NCBI RefSeq assembly: GCF_001832905.1
Contig: NZ_MKIR01000023.1
Location: 1 to 64,000 of the forward strand
Direction of reading: 5' to 3'
Origin: Floricoccus tropicus
Lineage (GTDB): Bacteria > Bacillota > Bacilli > Lactobacillales > Streptococcaceae
Length of the DNA: 64,000 nt
The position numbers and the translations under genes were made by a program. Positions 34,338-43,662 of this stretch are shown here, in pieces (the first letter of the stretch is position 1; each line of letters starts with the position of its first letter). Under the pieces are notes generated by a model, which had not been told where the DNA came from, did not search any database, and was given only the letters and a program-made list of their open reading frames with translations.

Positions 34338-36256
34338 TAAATATATCCTCGAGCATTAATTATTTTCTGACCAACGACACGTGACATTGTATGTGCTGCA
34401 GTATTCGAGCTCGGTAACATCATAAGGTGAATAGCATCTAGATAGTTGATTACATCACCTTCGTACATCACAGGACCACTGCCAGATTTGATATCTGAAG
34501 CTTTCAGCACAATGCTCTCATTAAGATTTGATACATTCTCAAGCATCAAAATAGCTGTCATGACTTTAGTCATAGATGCTGGCATGATTGAATCGTTCTC
34601 GTTGATTGAGTATAAGCTTTCAGATTGAATATTTGTGAAGTAAGTTGGATTGTGAAGAGGAACTTTCATAATGCTTGAAGCTGAAACTTTTGGAACATTT
34701 GATGGTGTATAACTTGAATTCTTCAATTTCTCTTTAGCAATGTTTGCTACTTGTCTCACTGCTTCATATCGTTCCGAACTACCTGCATCAACATCCGTAC
34801 CCATGACGACACAAGCAAAGATATCTTTAGTATCTTTAGCTTGAATCAGCGTAGTAGCATTGAATAATGATCCTAGCGTCCCCGATTTTCCACCTAAAAT
34901 GTCATATTCTGCTTCAAGTCCATCATGATGCACAGTCGCATCTATAGCTACACTTCGTGCTTTAGGACCTTTGACATTTACTGTATACTGCTTTCTTCCC
35001 CAATATTTCAACAAGTCTTGATAAGCTAATGCATGCATTGTGAGCAATAAAAAATCCCTTGAACAAGATACTTGTCCAGAGATTGCTAAACCAGTTGAAT
35101 TTTTAAAAGTAGTTTTAGACATTCCTAAATATGAAGCTTTTTTATTCATTTCTGAAACGAAAACTGCAGAACATTCATCATCACTAGCTTGAATTTTTTG
35201 TCCTGAATCGTCAGGTAGAATAATCGGAGGTGTACTAGATTCTTTTGACATCTTAGAAATCTGGCTACTTAGAGCTGCATATGTCTTCGCAAGAGTTAAT
35301 TCAATACCTTTTTCTGATGCTTCTAGGTTCTTGAAATCAACTTCTTTAACAGTTTTTGGCTCGTTTCCTTTTCCATAGATATCTGTCAAGTCATATATCG
35401 ATAGCTTTCTTATTTTTCCTGCTAAGTTAGCAGAAGATATACTTCCTACGTATACAATTGAATCTCCTACAAAAGTATCAGAAGTAACAAGAATTTCTGA
35501 GATATTCTCAAAATCATTCTTATCTGACACTCTTGTTAATCCTAAATTCTGATTACCGCTTTTAAAGTTCCCGTTAAATTGGACTCCACACAGACCCTTT
35601 ACGTATCTGCTTACCGCTACATCAAATGTAACAAAATATGCATGACTAGCTTTTAATTTAACCTTTTGATTCACTTGTGCAGATGTCTGACTATCCATAG
35701 TTAAATTATTAAATCCATCAGAATCTTTTGTAATCGTTACAGTCCCTGCATTATTTGACCAAAAAGCTAAATTATTATTAAACCAACCATTTGAAAAAAG
35801 ATTAATTGCGAAATCTTCAGTATTGTTTTTGATTGTTTCTTTGATTTTCTCAAGTTCTTCTGCAGTTACAGTCAATTCGATCCAGTCAGACCATTTATCA
35901 ACTTTGAAGGCTCTCACATATTTCTGAGCCGGATTGTTAAGATCTAAGAATTCTTGATGTACATAAATACCCGAGTTACTAGATACTACTTGCAACATTC
36001 CGCTCGTTTTCGTAGTTGGATAATTTGTTCCGCCAGCGACAAAAAAGAGACCTCCAGTTTTATATTCATCAAGGTCTACATTATTCAATCCTATAAAACG
36101 ACTATTTACTGAATCTTTAATTTCTTTGATGCTATTCTCAACAGAAGCAGACATTTTTTTCACATCATCTGGAATTCCGTTAAATAATTTGAAATTTTCA
36201 TTAATTCGATCTAGATTTTTTCGGTCCCATTGCGGACCTATAATTTGCATTTCCAT
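34337..36256 (-). CDS. Tail protein with rearranged S11-type D-Ala-D-Ala carboxypeptidase domain
   Basis: 639 residues. Residues 1-60 (IIGPQWDRKNLDRINENFKL) form a virion-attachment helix region, about 60-130 a small domain, and about 150-300 a beta-sandwich carbohydrate-binding-like part. Residues ~360-639 carry all three serine DD-peptidase motifs in the wrong order: KSGT at 457-460, SMTK at 561-564, SSN at 616-618. Residues 365-390 (FVSEMNKKASYLGM, TTFKNSTGL) are the segment that normally follows the SxN motif. The domain therefore looks circularly permuted. It lies between Dit and the Tal-like gene and could trim cell-wall peptides at infection. Confidence 0.85.
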   Translation of the reverse strand: MEMQIIGPQWDRKNLDRINENFKLFNGIPDDVKKMSASVENSIKEIKDSVNSRFIGLNNVDLDEYKTGGLFFVAGGTNYPTTKTSGMLQVVSSNSGIYVHQEFLDLNNPAQKYVRAFKVDKWSDWIELTVTAEELEKIKETIKNNTEDFAINLFSNGWFNNNLAFWSNNAGTVTITKDSDGFNNLTMDSQTSAQVNQKVKLKASHAYFVTFDVAVSRYVKGLCGVQFNGNFKSGNQNLGLTRVSDKNDFENISEILVTSDTFVGDSIVYVGSISSANLAGKIRKLSIYDLTDIYGKGNEPKTVKEVDFKNLEASEKGIELTLAKTYAALSSQISKMSKESSTPPIILPDDSGQKIQASDDECSAVFVSEMNKKASYLGMSKTTFKNSTGLAISGQVSCSRDFLLLTMHALAYQDLLKYWGRKQYTVNVKGPKARSVAIDATVHHDGLEAEYDILGGKSGTLGSLFNATTLIQAKDTKDIFACVVMGTDVDAGSSERYEAVRQVANIAKEKLKNSSYTPSNVPKVSASSIMKVPLHNPTYFTNIQSESLYSINENDSIMPASMTKVMTAILMLENVSNLNESIVLKASDIKSGSGPVMYEGDVINYLDAIHLMMLPSSNTAAHTMSRVVGQKIINARGYI

Positions 36257-36270
36257 ATTTCCCCTTTCTG

Positions 36271-37116
36271 TTATCTATATATGAATTTGAAATCAAATTC
36301 AATCGTTGCGCTTTTACAGTCGTAAATCTGAAACGTGTTCCAGCCTGGCTTTAAGAAAATAAAATCTTTAGCTGTGTCTTTCAAAGCTGCTAGTTTATTT
36401 CTTGTTACATTAGCGCCTTCGTATCGCCAAACGTCTGTATTTGTAACAGGTTTATTGATTGTAATCTTGCTATCCGTAGTAATATTTTTCAGTTTAAATC
36501 TTGCTGTAGAACCTACTACATTTTTTATAGCGATGTTCAACATTGCCTCAAATGGATGCACATCTACATTTCCTGCATTGAATACTTTGAATGTAGCAGT
36601 TGATTCTGCATTGTGCGTATATATCAATTCAGTATCATCTACAGTCTCAAGTCCCATTCCCCACGCCCAAGAATTATCGAATGCTGATATTTTTTTTAGC
36701 TGTAACTGTTGAGTTGTTAATACTGATTCAGATATACCTCTAATTGCTATAAACTCAATTTCAAACGTGCTGTATATTAACTTTTGCTGAAGTGAAAACT
36801 CACTATCTACTTTAACTAGCCATTGTTTACCTGGAAGACGTTTCTCAATTAAATAAAAAGGCTCTTCAGAACTAAATATTTCAAATATCTCATCTCTTAA
36901 TAAAGAAAATACAGGTATCTGACTTGCTCTAGCTCTAAAAGTAGCATTAATATTTCTTGATTCAATATCACTTCCAAAATCAATCATTCCGAGTGAACCA
37001 TCAATGTGCTCATAGTTATGTCTCATATTAGGAGAAGAAATAACTAAGTCAACTGTTCTGATATCTGCATCGTCAAGATCATAAGTTTTACCATTTAATT
37101 TTTTTATCAGTACCAT
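36271..37116 (-). CDS. Distal tail protein (Dit)
   Basis: 281 residues. The N-terminal half (MVLIKKLNGKTYDLDDADI, RARASQIPVFSLLRDEIFEIF, EPFYLIEKRLPGKQWLVK) is the Dit belt domain of siphoviral tails. The C-terminal half (GNVDVHPFEAMLNIAIKN, WRYEGANVTRNKLA) is the galectin-like domain. It forms the hexameric hub joining tail tube and baseplate. It follows the tape measure gene as usual. Confidence 0.88.
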   Translation of the reverse strand: MVLIKKLNGKTYDLDDADIRTVDLVISSPNMRHNYEHIDGSLGMIDFGSDIESRNINATFRARASQIPVFSLLRDEIFEIFSSEEPFYLIEKRLPGKQWLVKVDSEFSLQQKLIYSTFEIEFIAIRGISESVLTTQQLQLKKISAFDNSWAWGMGLETVDDTELIYTHNAESTATFKVFNAGNVDVHPFEAMLNIAIKNVVGSTARFKLKNITTDSKITINKPVTNTDVWRYEGANVTRNKLAALKDTAKDFIFLKPGWNTFQIYDCKSATIEFDFKFIYR

Positions 37117-37128
37117 TCAATATCCTTT

Positions 37129-40100
37129 CTAAAATTTCTTAATTGAATCATTAATAGCATTATTCTCATTGACAATATTTGCAAGTACTTCACCGTCAAC
37201 AATTAACGAAGAATCTTTAGCTAGAATTCTACTAAGTAGTTCATTTTGTCTATTTAGAAGCGCAACTACCTCTGCATTATTTGATGAACTATTTGGCGAA
37301 TTATCATTTTGACTTGATGAACTTGTTCCAGAAACTCCAAATTTAAAGTTTGGATTAAATGGTTTCAGCAAATCATTTGATATTGATTTGAGGGAGTTTT
37401 CAACGGTATATGCATCTTCATCAATACCAGCAGCAATCCCTCTGGGGATATACCTACCTATTTCATCACGCATTCTCCGCGAAGGTGAATGTATATCCAT
37501 AGCATCTTTTAATGTTTCAGATACTGCATCAGCTAACGATCGTGCTGATGCTATTGCATAGCTAGCTCCAGCATCAATCCCGTTTGCTAGACCTTGTGAT
37601 GCATATTGACCAGACTGATAAAATTTATCTTGCAGTGTATTTACAGAGTCTGTTGAATTGTTAACCATTGAAGTAACTGTACTTAATACGTGGACACTTC
37701 CCGCATTAATAGTTTGAACCATATTATTCATTGAATTTTTAGAAGAATTTTCAATGTTTTTACCTAAATTATCAACTTGTTTAGTTATCGCTTGAGTATT
37801 TGTAGAAACAATATTATTACCACTATTCATTCCAGACTGTAAATTACTTACAAAGCCTGTCATTGATACCGAACTCGAAGTTTTAATTGTAGTTTGCAAG
37901 TTAACAAAAGAAGAGTTAATAGTTGAAGCACCGGCATTAATAGTTGAAGCACCGGTTGCCATTCCTAAAGAAATACTAGCTACAAACGCAAGCATTGATT
38001 GATTTGCAATATTTGGCAATAAATTAAATGAAGATTGTAAAAATGTAATGCCGCTTTGAATTATTGAACTTGAAGTTGTCATTCCAGTTTGAAGTGTAGA
38101 ATTGAACCCTGTCATGGCTGTCAACGACAATCCAGTTAATGAAAGATTAAAATTGTTAAAATCTTGTTTGATTAGTTCAAGGTTAGAACTTACAGAGTTT
38201 CTTGCTATATCCATTCCGGTTTTAATACCATTAATAAACGGTTCCATTGAAGTAGCAGAATTTACTGATATATCTTTGAATGGCTCAGTTAAAGTAGTTT
38301 TTAAAGAATCCATAACAGCTGTCAAGGCTTCTTTTTTATTCTCTATACCTTGAACTAAACCGGCAACAACAAATCCTCCAATTTCATCAAAAACTCTTGA
38401 TGGTGAATGAACTTGAAGAGCATCTTTAGCACTATTAGATACTTTATCTGCCATATCTTTACTTGCTTTACTAGCAGTCTCTGAATTTTGAGTTATACCT
38501 TGAGCAAGGCCGTCACCAACATTTTTCCCAAGTTCTCCAAAGTTTGCTTCACTAATTTTATTTTTTAAACTTAGTTTTGTACCACCAATCATGTTCTGAA
38601 TTTCAGCTGGAATATTACTCTGTTCTATTCCCATAGCTTTCCCCAGTGCATCGGTTGCAGTTTTACCTCCATTTGCAAACGTTGAACTCAATTGTTGAAG
38701 CTCTTCATCAGAAGAATTAACAATAGCTGCAACATAACCTGCCGATTGTGGACCTGCTTCTCTGAGAGTATTCAGCAACCCTTGATCGACTCCACGTTTA
38801 GCAAGTTCTGCAATATTATTTCCCCATTCGCCTACAACACGCTGATTTTCTTCTAAATTCGCTTGCATTTGAGAAACAGACATCTCTTGTTTATCAGATA
38901 AGGTATCAAACATATTAGTTGCGCTATCAGCGTATGAACTCCAAGTCTCTTTCATACCATCAACTGCTGCTTTTTGAGCTTCATTCAAACCTTCATAAGT
39001 AATTACTTGCTTCGTAGCTCCTTCTTCAACTGCTTGAGTTGCTTGTTCTGCTGCAACTTTTTGAGCCTCAGCAAGTTCACCAGTTTCTACTTTTAGATTT
39101 GAAGCAGTTTCTTTTAGAGACGTTTCCTTTTCGTCAAGTTCTTCAATTGCCTTTTTATGCTCTCGAGTTGTTATTGTGCCTTCTTCTAGTTTAGTATTCC
39201 ACTCAGCACGTAGGTTTTTATTCTCTTCAAGTTTTTTTCCTACTTCAATTTCTTCAGTTTGAGCTTGAATTAATTGTTCTTGGAGTTGAGTTGCTTTATC
39301 AATACCTGAATATGCATCAATCTTTTCTTTAATCTGTGCAGTACTCATTGAAAGTTTTCTGCTTTCGTCATCATAAACAAGATTTAGTCCTTCGTACTGT
39401 TTGTTAAGAGCTTCTACATTATCTTTAAGAAGTTTTTTTTCTGCAGCTGATTTGTTCTCTTTACTAGCAAGATTACCAATTTCATCAGTCATCTTCTTGT
39501 AAGTTTCAACTACCGATTCATTATGTTTAATTTCATCTTTTCTTGAAGCTGAGTTATTTTTAACTGAATCAGTAAGTTTATCCGTACTTGAAGATAATTC
39601 ACTAACTTCACCATTTAACTTTTTACCTTCTTCAGTAGTTCGATTAAACCATTTGTAAAGAGAAACTCCAGCAGTAACTAAAACTCCGATTGCTGCAATT
39701 GCTATTCTGACTCCACCAGTCATAGTTTTTACTGCCACGCCTAGAGCTGTAGTGGCTGTAGTCATTACAGTGGTTGCAACGGTTGAAACTGATAAAGAAC
39801 CTGTAAGTACACCAAGTAAGGCAGTGCTTAGCTTAACTACTCCTACTTCAGCTAATCTTGCGCTTGTACTCCCTTTAGTAGCTACTGTATCTGCAATAGT
39901 TGCAGCAGTTTGTCCTTTGATTACTATTCCAAATGCAGAACTAGATGCTTTAGCTACATTAATTGCTTGTGTTGCATTATTAAGCATTGAGGTTGTAGAG
40001 TTAATAACTTTTAAAGCTAGAAATGCAGTACCAAGCCCAATAAGTACAGGTGATAAAGTTTTTCCAGTAGTTATTAAAGTATTAACAGTTCCTATAAATA

Positions 40101-41436
40101 CTTTTAAAAGAGGTTCAGTAGCTCTTATACCTACGCCGACTACTTTAAAAGTTGAATTTATTATTACTTTCAATCCGTCTAGGTTTTGAGCAATACTTTT
40201 TCCTGTTACTGCTTTTGAAAGATTATTAATGTCAGTTAAAAGATTTGCCACACCTTTTGATACTGCATTTCTTAAATTTCCAAACGAAGTTGCCATACCT
40301 TCACTGTTAATTTTTGCAAGATTAGCTAAATCACCAGTTCCAATACCTAACTTAATAAGGTTATCTTCAAATTCTCGAAAAGTAACATCCCCTTCTTTAA
40401 GGGCAGAGTATAAATCTCTCTGAGCAGCCGTCCCTGTGAAACCCATGGCTTCAGCCGTCTTTTGCAGTCCCACCGGCATTGTTTCCTGTAAGGTTTTCCA
40501 ACTTTGCAAATCAACTTCACCTTTAGAAAGCATTTGAACATATTGATCAGTTCCACGTGCAGCATCGGCAGTTGATGAACCACTTGCTAGAAAAGCATTA
40601 TTTAGTGCAAGAGTAGCATTCGTAGACCTATCAAGATTACCAGTCATAGTAGTCAATTTCATTGACGTATTTACCACTTCATCTAGTCTGGTAGGTAATC
40701 CATCAATTCCTGAAGATAGTTTATCCTGAGCTTCTTTTGCTTGAGATGTGCTGTATCCAAAGGAGTCCATAACTTTAGGAAATCTTTGAAAAGTATCAAA
40801 CCTACTAATTGCAGCATCCATTGATTGATTCAAAGCGCTTATAGCTATAGAAGCAACCTTTACAAGACCCATGGCCATTGCAATATCTTTAATACTACTA
40901 GAAGCTTTATTAGCACTATCAGGTATTTTCCTTGTTTCTTCATTTGTATCAGAAAGAGGCTTAGGGTTTATACCTTCTGCACTATCTTGAATACCTTTCA
41001 AAGAATCTGAGCTTTTTTGCGCTGTGGAGCTTAAATCTGATAAGTCAGAAGAAACTAAATCAATTGACTTTCCATTGATATCAGCAAGAGAATCTGAAAA
41101 AAGCCTAATGCTATTTGTAGATTGCTTACTGTTAGTTGATAGTTCTTCCATTGAGTTAGAAGTTGAAACTAAAGATTTGCCGTTAATATCAGTAATGTTT
41201 GAAGCTAATACTTTAAGTTCACTAGCACTATTTTTACTAGAGCTATCTAATTCCTTTAAATCACTGCCAACTTTTTTTACAGATTTACTATCAATATCGT
41301 TTAATGATTTTCCAACAGTTTCAATTCCACTAGAGCTTGTCTTAGCGGTAGTTTCTAAACTTTTTAGTTCGTTCACTACAACTTTAACTGGTTTGCCATC
41401 AATCTCAATATCAATTGTTATTCTTCCATCAGCCAT
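37129..41436 (-). CDS. Tail tape measure protein
   Basis: 1435 residues. The N-terminus has four short repeats around the word DINGKS/DIDSKS (residues ~15-150). A MADS-like central region with hydrophobic helices (about 390-600), a Lys/Glu-rich coiled coil (about 640-830), and two copies of the LQVHSPSRVFDEIG / MDIHSPSRRMRDEIG motif near the C-terminus follow. It sets tail length and is ejected with DNA. No lytic transglycosylase motif is seen. GAST(I)N-type repeats near 37,910-37,950 are low-complexity coding sequence. Confidence 0.95.
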   Translation of the reverse strand: MADGRITIDIEIDGKPVKVVVNELKSLETTAKTSSSGIETVGKSLNDIDSKSVKKVGSDLKELDSSSKNSASELKVLASNITDINGKSLVSTSNSMEELSTNSKQSTNSIRLFSDSLADINGKSIDLVSSDLSDLSSTAQKSSDSLKGIQDSAEGINPKPLSDTNEETRKIPDSANKASSSIKDIAMAMGLVKVASIAISALNQSMDAAISRFDTFQRFPKVMDSFGYSTSQAKEAQDKLSSGIDGLPTRLDEVVNTSMKLTTMTGNLDRSTNATLALNNAFLASGSSTADAARGTDQYVQMLSKGEVDLQSWKTLQETMPVGLQKTAEAMGFTGTAAQRDLYSALKEGDVTFREFEDNLIKLGIGTGDLANLAKINSEGMATSFGNLRNAVSKGVANLLTDINNLSKAVTGKSIAQNLDGLKVIINSTFKVVGVGIRATEPLLKVFIGTVNTLITTGKTLSPVLIGLGTAFLALKVINSTTSMLNNATQAINVAKASSSAFGIVIKGQTAATIADTVATKGSTSARLAEVGVVKLSTALLGVLTGSLSVSTVATTVMTTATTALGVAVKTMTGGVRIAIAAIGVLVTAGVSLYKWFNRTTEEGKKLNGEVSELSSSTDKLTDSVKNNSASRKDEIKHNESVVETYKKMTDEIGNLASKENKSAAEKKLLKDNVEALNKQYEGLNLVYDDESRKLSMSTAQIKEKIDAYSGIDKATQLQEQLIQAQTEEIEVGKKLEENKNLRAEWNTKLEEGTITTREHKKAIEELDEKETSLKETASNLKVETGELAEAQKVAAEQATQAVEEGATKQVITYEGLNEAQKAAVDGMKETWSSYADSATNMFDTLSDKQEMSVSQMQANLEENQRVVGEWGNNIAELAKRGVDQGLLNTLREAGPQSAGYVAAIVNSSDEELQQLSSTFANGGKTATDALGKAMGIEQSNIPAEIQNMIGGTKLSLKNKISEANFGELGKNVGDGLAQGITQNSETASKASKDMADKVSNSAKDALQVHSPSRVFDEIGGFVVAGLVQGIENKKEALTAVMDSLKTTLTEPFKDISVNSATSMEPFINGIKTGMDIARNSVSSNLELIKQDFNNFNLSLTGLSLTAMTGFNSTLQTGMTTSSSIIQSGITFLQSSFNLLPNIANQSMLAFVASISLGMATGASTINAGASTINSSFVNLQTTIKTSSSVSMTGFVSNLQSGMNSGNNIVSTNTQAITKQVDNLGKNIENSSKNSMNNMVQTINAGSVHVLSTVTSMVNNSTDSVNTLQDKFYQSGQYASQGLANGIDAGASYAIASARSLADAVSETLKDAMDIHSPSRRMRDEIGRYIPRGIAAGIDEDAYTVENSLKSISNDLLKPFNPNFKFGVSGTSSSSQNDNSPNSSSNNAEVVALLNRQNELLSRILAKDSSLIVDGEVLANIVNENNAINDSIKKF

Positions 41437-41447
41437 ATATCTCCTTT

Positions 41448-42005
41448 CTAGCTTGTAAGCCTATATTTTTTTTGCAACTCCCTCATTTGAGCTTTATATT
41501 CTGAGGTCTCACCTTTACGAGGTTTCCATAGCCTTATTTTGATAATTTTTTGAATGATAGTATCATCTGGCAAAGCTTCTAGGATAGCTTGAAACTCTTC
41601 CCAATGCATCTTCCCTTGTTCATCAAATAGATTTATACCAATCTGTCTGAATGAAGCATATATATAACTTGCATCTTCAGTTAAATCAATAGGTTTCTCA
41701 CTTTTAAGTTGCTCACTATCTTTTATAGGCATTGGATTACCATCCAAATCAAGTTCAACAGGTTCTTTAGAAGATTTATTAATATACTTTTCAAATATCT
41801 CTTTCCAAAGCAATAGTTTATCTCCATATTCAAGTTCATTAGAGCCTATCAAGAGTTTAACTATCATACTTAGTTTTAATTCTTTTAAAAGAGATTTATT
41901 ATTTAGTATTTCTAGAACATCAAGAACATTATTAAAGCTAAGGTCCAAGTCGTATAAAATACCATCAAAAACGATAGAATTAACTAATAAATCATTTAAT
42001 TTCAT
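41448..42005 (-). CDS. Gp15-family tail assembly protein
   Basis: 185 residues, starting MKLNDLLVNSIVFDGILYDLDLSFNNVLD. The C-terminal DASYIYASFRQIGINLFDEQGKMHWEEF...ALP is the Gp15 signature. Genes at this place, between tail tube and tape measure, are tail assembly chaperones. In many phages the second chaperone is made by frameshifting, but here it follows a separate ORF after a 3-base gap. Confidence 0.85.
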   Translation of the reverse strand: MKLNDLLVNSIVFDGILYDLDLSFNNVLDVLEILNNKSLLKELKLSMIVKLLIGSNELEYGDKLLLWKEIFEKYINKSSKEPVELDLDGNPMPIKDSEQLKSEKPIDLTEDASYIYASFRQIGINLFDEQGKMHWEEFQAILEALPDDTIIQKIIKIRLWKPRKGETSEYKAQMRELQKKYRLTS

Positions 42006-42008
42006 GTG

Positions 42009-42422
42009 CTATTTCCTCATCTTGATTTGCTTTTTCTTCTCCTCATACTCTTTCATAATTGCTTTTGAACCATCAAATTGTTTTGCTGCAAATTCTTTTA
42101 CATACTCGTCAATTCCTTCTACAACTGCTAGAAATACATCAACAAGAGCTAGCACGTCTGGGAACTTTTTGTAAAGTGTTTCAAAAGCTCCTTTCCCTAA
42201 GAATGAATCAAATGCAACTGTCAATGCTTCTTTTATTGCTTCGATACCATCAGCATTCTTTGAGGAAGCAGGTTCGATATTATCTAGGCTTGCCATTATT
42301 TCATCATGAGTTTCTTGATATCTTTCAATTGACTCAACTGAAGATTCAAAGAAGAATTCCATTCCTGAAATTTTTATTGGTAGTCCTGAGCGTTGTACGT
42401 TTAAAATTAATTCTTTAGTCAT
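42009..42422 (-). CDS. Tail assembly chaperone-like protein
   Basis: 137 residues, soluble and helical (SSVESIERYQETHDEIMASL, ALVDVFLAVVEGIDEYVKEF) with a Lys-rich end. Its position directly after the tail tube gene and before the Gp15 gene is that of the first tail chaperone. Sequence family is recognised only loosely (DUF6673-like). Confidence 0.75.
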   Translation of the reverse strand: MTKELILNVQRSGLPIKISGMEFFFESSVESIERYQETHDEIMASLDNIEPASSKNADGIEAIKEALTVAFDSFLGKGAFETLYKKFPDVLALVDVFLAVVEGIDEYVKEFAAKQFDGSKAIMKEYEEKKKQIKMRK

Positions 42423-42432
42423 ATTCTTTCTC

Positions 42433-42463
42433 CAAAAAATAAAGGAGCTATATTAGCTCCTTG
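42433..42463 (-). terminator. Internal terminator-like hairpin after the tail tube gene
   Basis: On the minus strand a 9-bp stem AAGGAGCTA/TAGCTCCTT followed by TATTTTTTGG, in the middle of the structural operon. It probably acts as a partial terminator or mRNA 3' end to keep tail tube mRNA abundant over downstream genes. Confidence 0.65.
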
Positions 42464-42469
42464 AGTTAA

Positions 42470-42925
42470 TTAACCAACTGGGGTTACTGCACTTTCTTGA
42501 GGGATTTCATTAAACGTAATTGTACAGCTGAAATCTTCATATTCAGTTGCATCCCCAGCACCTGCTATAATTGCTGAAACTGTAGCTTTACCAATCCATT
42601 GTTTTTTTCCATCAGACGAAACAATTTTATGATAAACTTTTCTTTCTTCTCCAATTTTCCATTTTAGCCCAGCAATATAGGCTTGTGCCTTATCTTCTGG
42701 ATCATGACTACCTTCGAAGCCATAAGCACCAGAAACACCAGTAACTGTTGTTTCTGCCGTTCCGTCACCGTCATAGTATCCAGTATCATCTGTTTGTTCA
42801 TCTGTATCATCTGAAACTGTAGAAATCCATTTAGCAAGCCTCATATAATCAGCTTCCTTAGGTTTTGAACCATCCTTAGGAATCGGTGCAATAAAGTGCT
42901 TGCGAATCGCATTTTTTTGTCTCAT
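42470..42925 (-). CDS. Major tail tube protein
   Basis: 151 residues. Opens MRQKNAIRKHFIAPIPKDG and has YYDGDGTAETTVTGVSGAYGFEGSHD, the N-terminal and loop pattern of siphoviral tail tube subunits. It is compact and beta-rich. The terminator-like hairpin just after it fits a protein made in high copy. Confidence 0.8.
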   Translation of the reverse strand: MRQKNAIRKHFIAPIPKDGSKPKEADYMRLAKWISTVSDDTDEQTDDTGYYDGDGTAETTVTGVSGAYGFEGSHDPEDKAQAYIAGLKWKIGEERKVYHKIVSSDGKKQWIGKATVSAIIAGAGDATEYEDFSCTITFNEIPQESAVTPVG

Positions 42926-43326
42926 TAATTTTTCTCCTTTTTATAAGTTGTTATTTTAGCTTTAATATCTAACATAAATATGTAATTACCTTTGTCATCA
43001 ATTTGATTGACGAAAGGCGTATTAGTAATATTGATACCATCAAAAGAAAAAGAACTATCATCACTGATTAATTCTTCTAATTCTTCTAAATAGTTTTGTA
43101 GTTTCCATAAGGTCTCATGAATTCTTTTCTGGTCATCAGACTTCATAGCGAATTCTAAGTTAATTTCACGATCTTTAGAATCATCATAGTACGCTTTAAT
43201 TACTTTGCTACCTACAAGGGGATAACACACAAGAGATTCTTGAGGTTTTAGATATCCAATAATTGATTTCAAAGGTAATTCTGCGTTTTCATTAATATTT
43301 GTAACTAACTGATGTATGAAATCTAT
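42925..43326 (-). CDS. Minor capsid/tail-completion protein with AUA start
   Basis: 133 residues if started at ATA (43324-43326). The codons read (I/M)DFIHQLVTNI then NENAELPLKSIIGYL, which fits the expected N-terminus of this Minor_capsid_3-type family. The first ATG/GTG/TTG in frame is a TTG at 43272, which has no ribosome site and cuts off this conserved-looking part; a stop codon lies just upstream. AAGGAG is 10 bases before the ATA, and the ATA overlaps the TAG stop of the previous gene. The role is head-tail joining. Confidence 0.7.
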   Translation of the reverse strand: MDFIHQLVTNINENAELPLKSIIGYLKPQESLVCYPLVGSKVIKAYYDDSKDREINLEFAMKSDDQKRIHETLWKLQNYLEELEELISDDSSFSFDGINITNTPFVNQIDDKGNYIFMLDIKAKITTYKKEKN

Positions 43327-43655
43327 TCTAAATCAGCTCCTTTCACATATGCTTTTATCCAGTCGCTCATGAAAACATTTGATGCTTTATCATCCCAATG
43401 TGGTCCAGTTCCTGGAGTAGAATAATTTGGACTAAAATCATTATAGAAATGTTTTCTAGCATAAACAGAATTCCAAAAAAGTTGTTCACCATTTTTAGAA
43501 ATTCCACTCATGCCACGTAGTCCGCCATCTTTAAAAGGTACAAAATTCTCATTCATATCTGAATAAGCTTGATTAGATAATGCTACTCTGCCGGCTGTCA
43601 GATTTGATTGAGAAAGTTTATCATATACTCCTTTCATGTCAATATTAATACCCAT
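43323..43655 (-). CDS. Minor capsid / head-tail joining protein
   Basis: 110 residues, starting MGINIDMKGVYDKLSQSNL. The motif YARKHFYNDFSPNYSTPGTGPHWDDKA is typical of the Minor_capsid_2 family in Firmicute siphophages. Part of the head completion set. Confidence 0.82.
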   Translation of the reverse strand: MGINIDMKGVYDKLSQSNLTAGRVALSNQAYSDMNENFVPFKDGGLRGMSGISKNGEQLFWNSVYARKHFYNDFSPNYSTPGTGPHWDDKASNVFMSDWIKAYVKGADLE

Positions 43656-43662
43656 TATTTAA

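Noticed and set aside
37905-37950. Tandem 21-base repeat in the tape measure gene
   Set aside because: It codes a repeated Ala-Ser-Thr-Ile-Asn word in a low-complexity helical region; ordinary for tape measure proteins.
37129-41436. Several plus-strand open frames opposite the tape measure gene (for example near 38,102, 39,752 and 41,024)
   Set aside because: They are antisense shadows of one long gene with strong protein features and lack ribosome sites.
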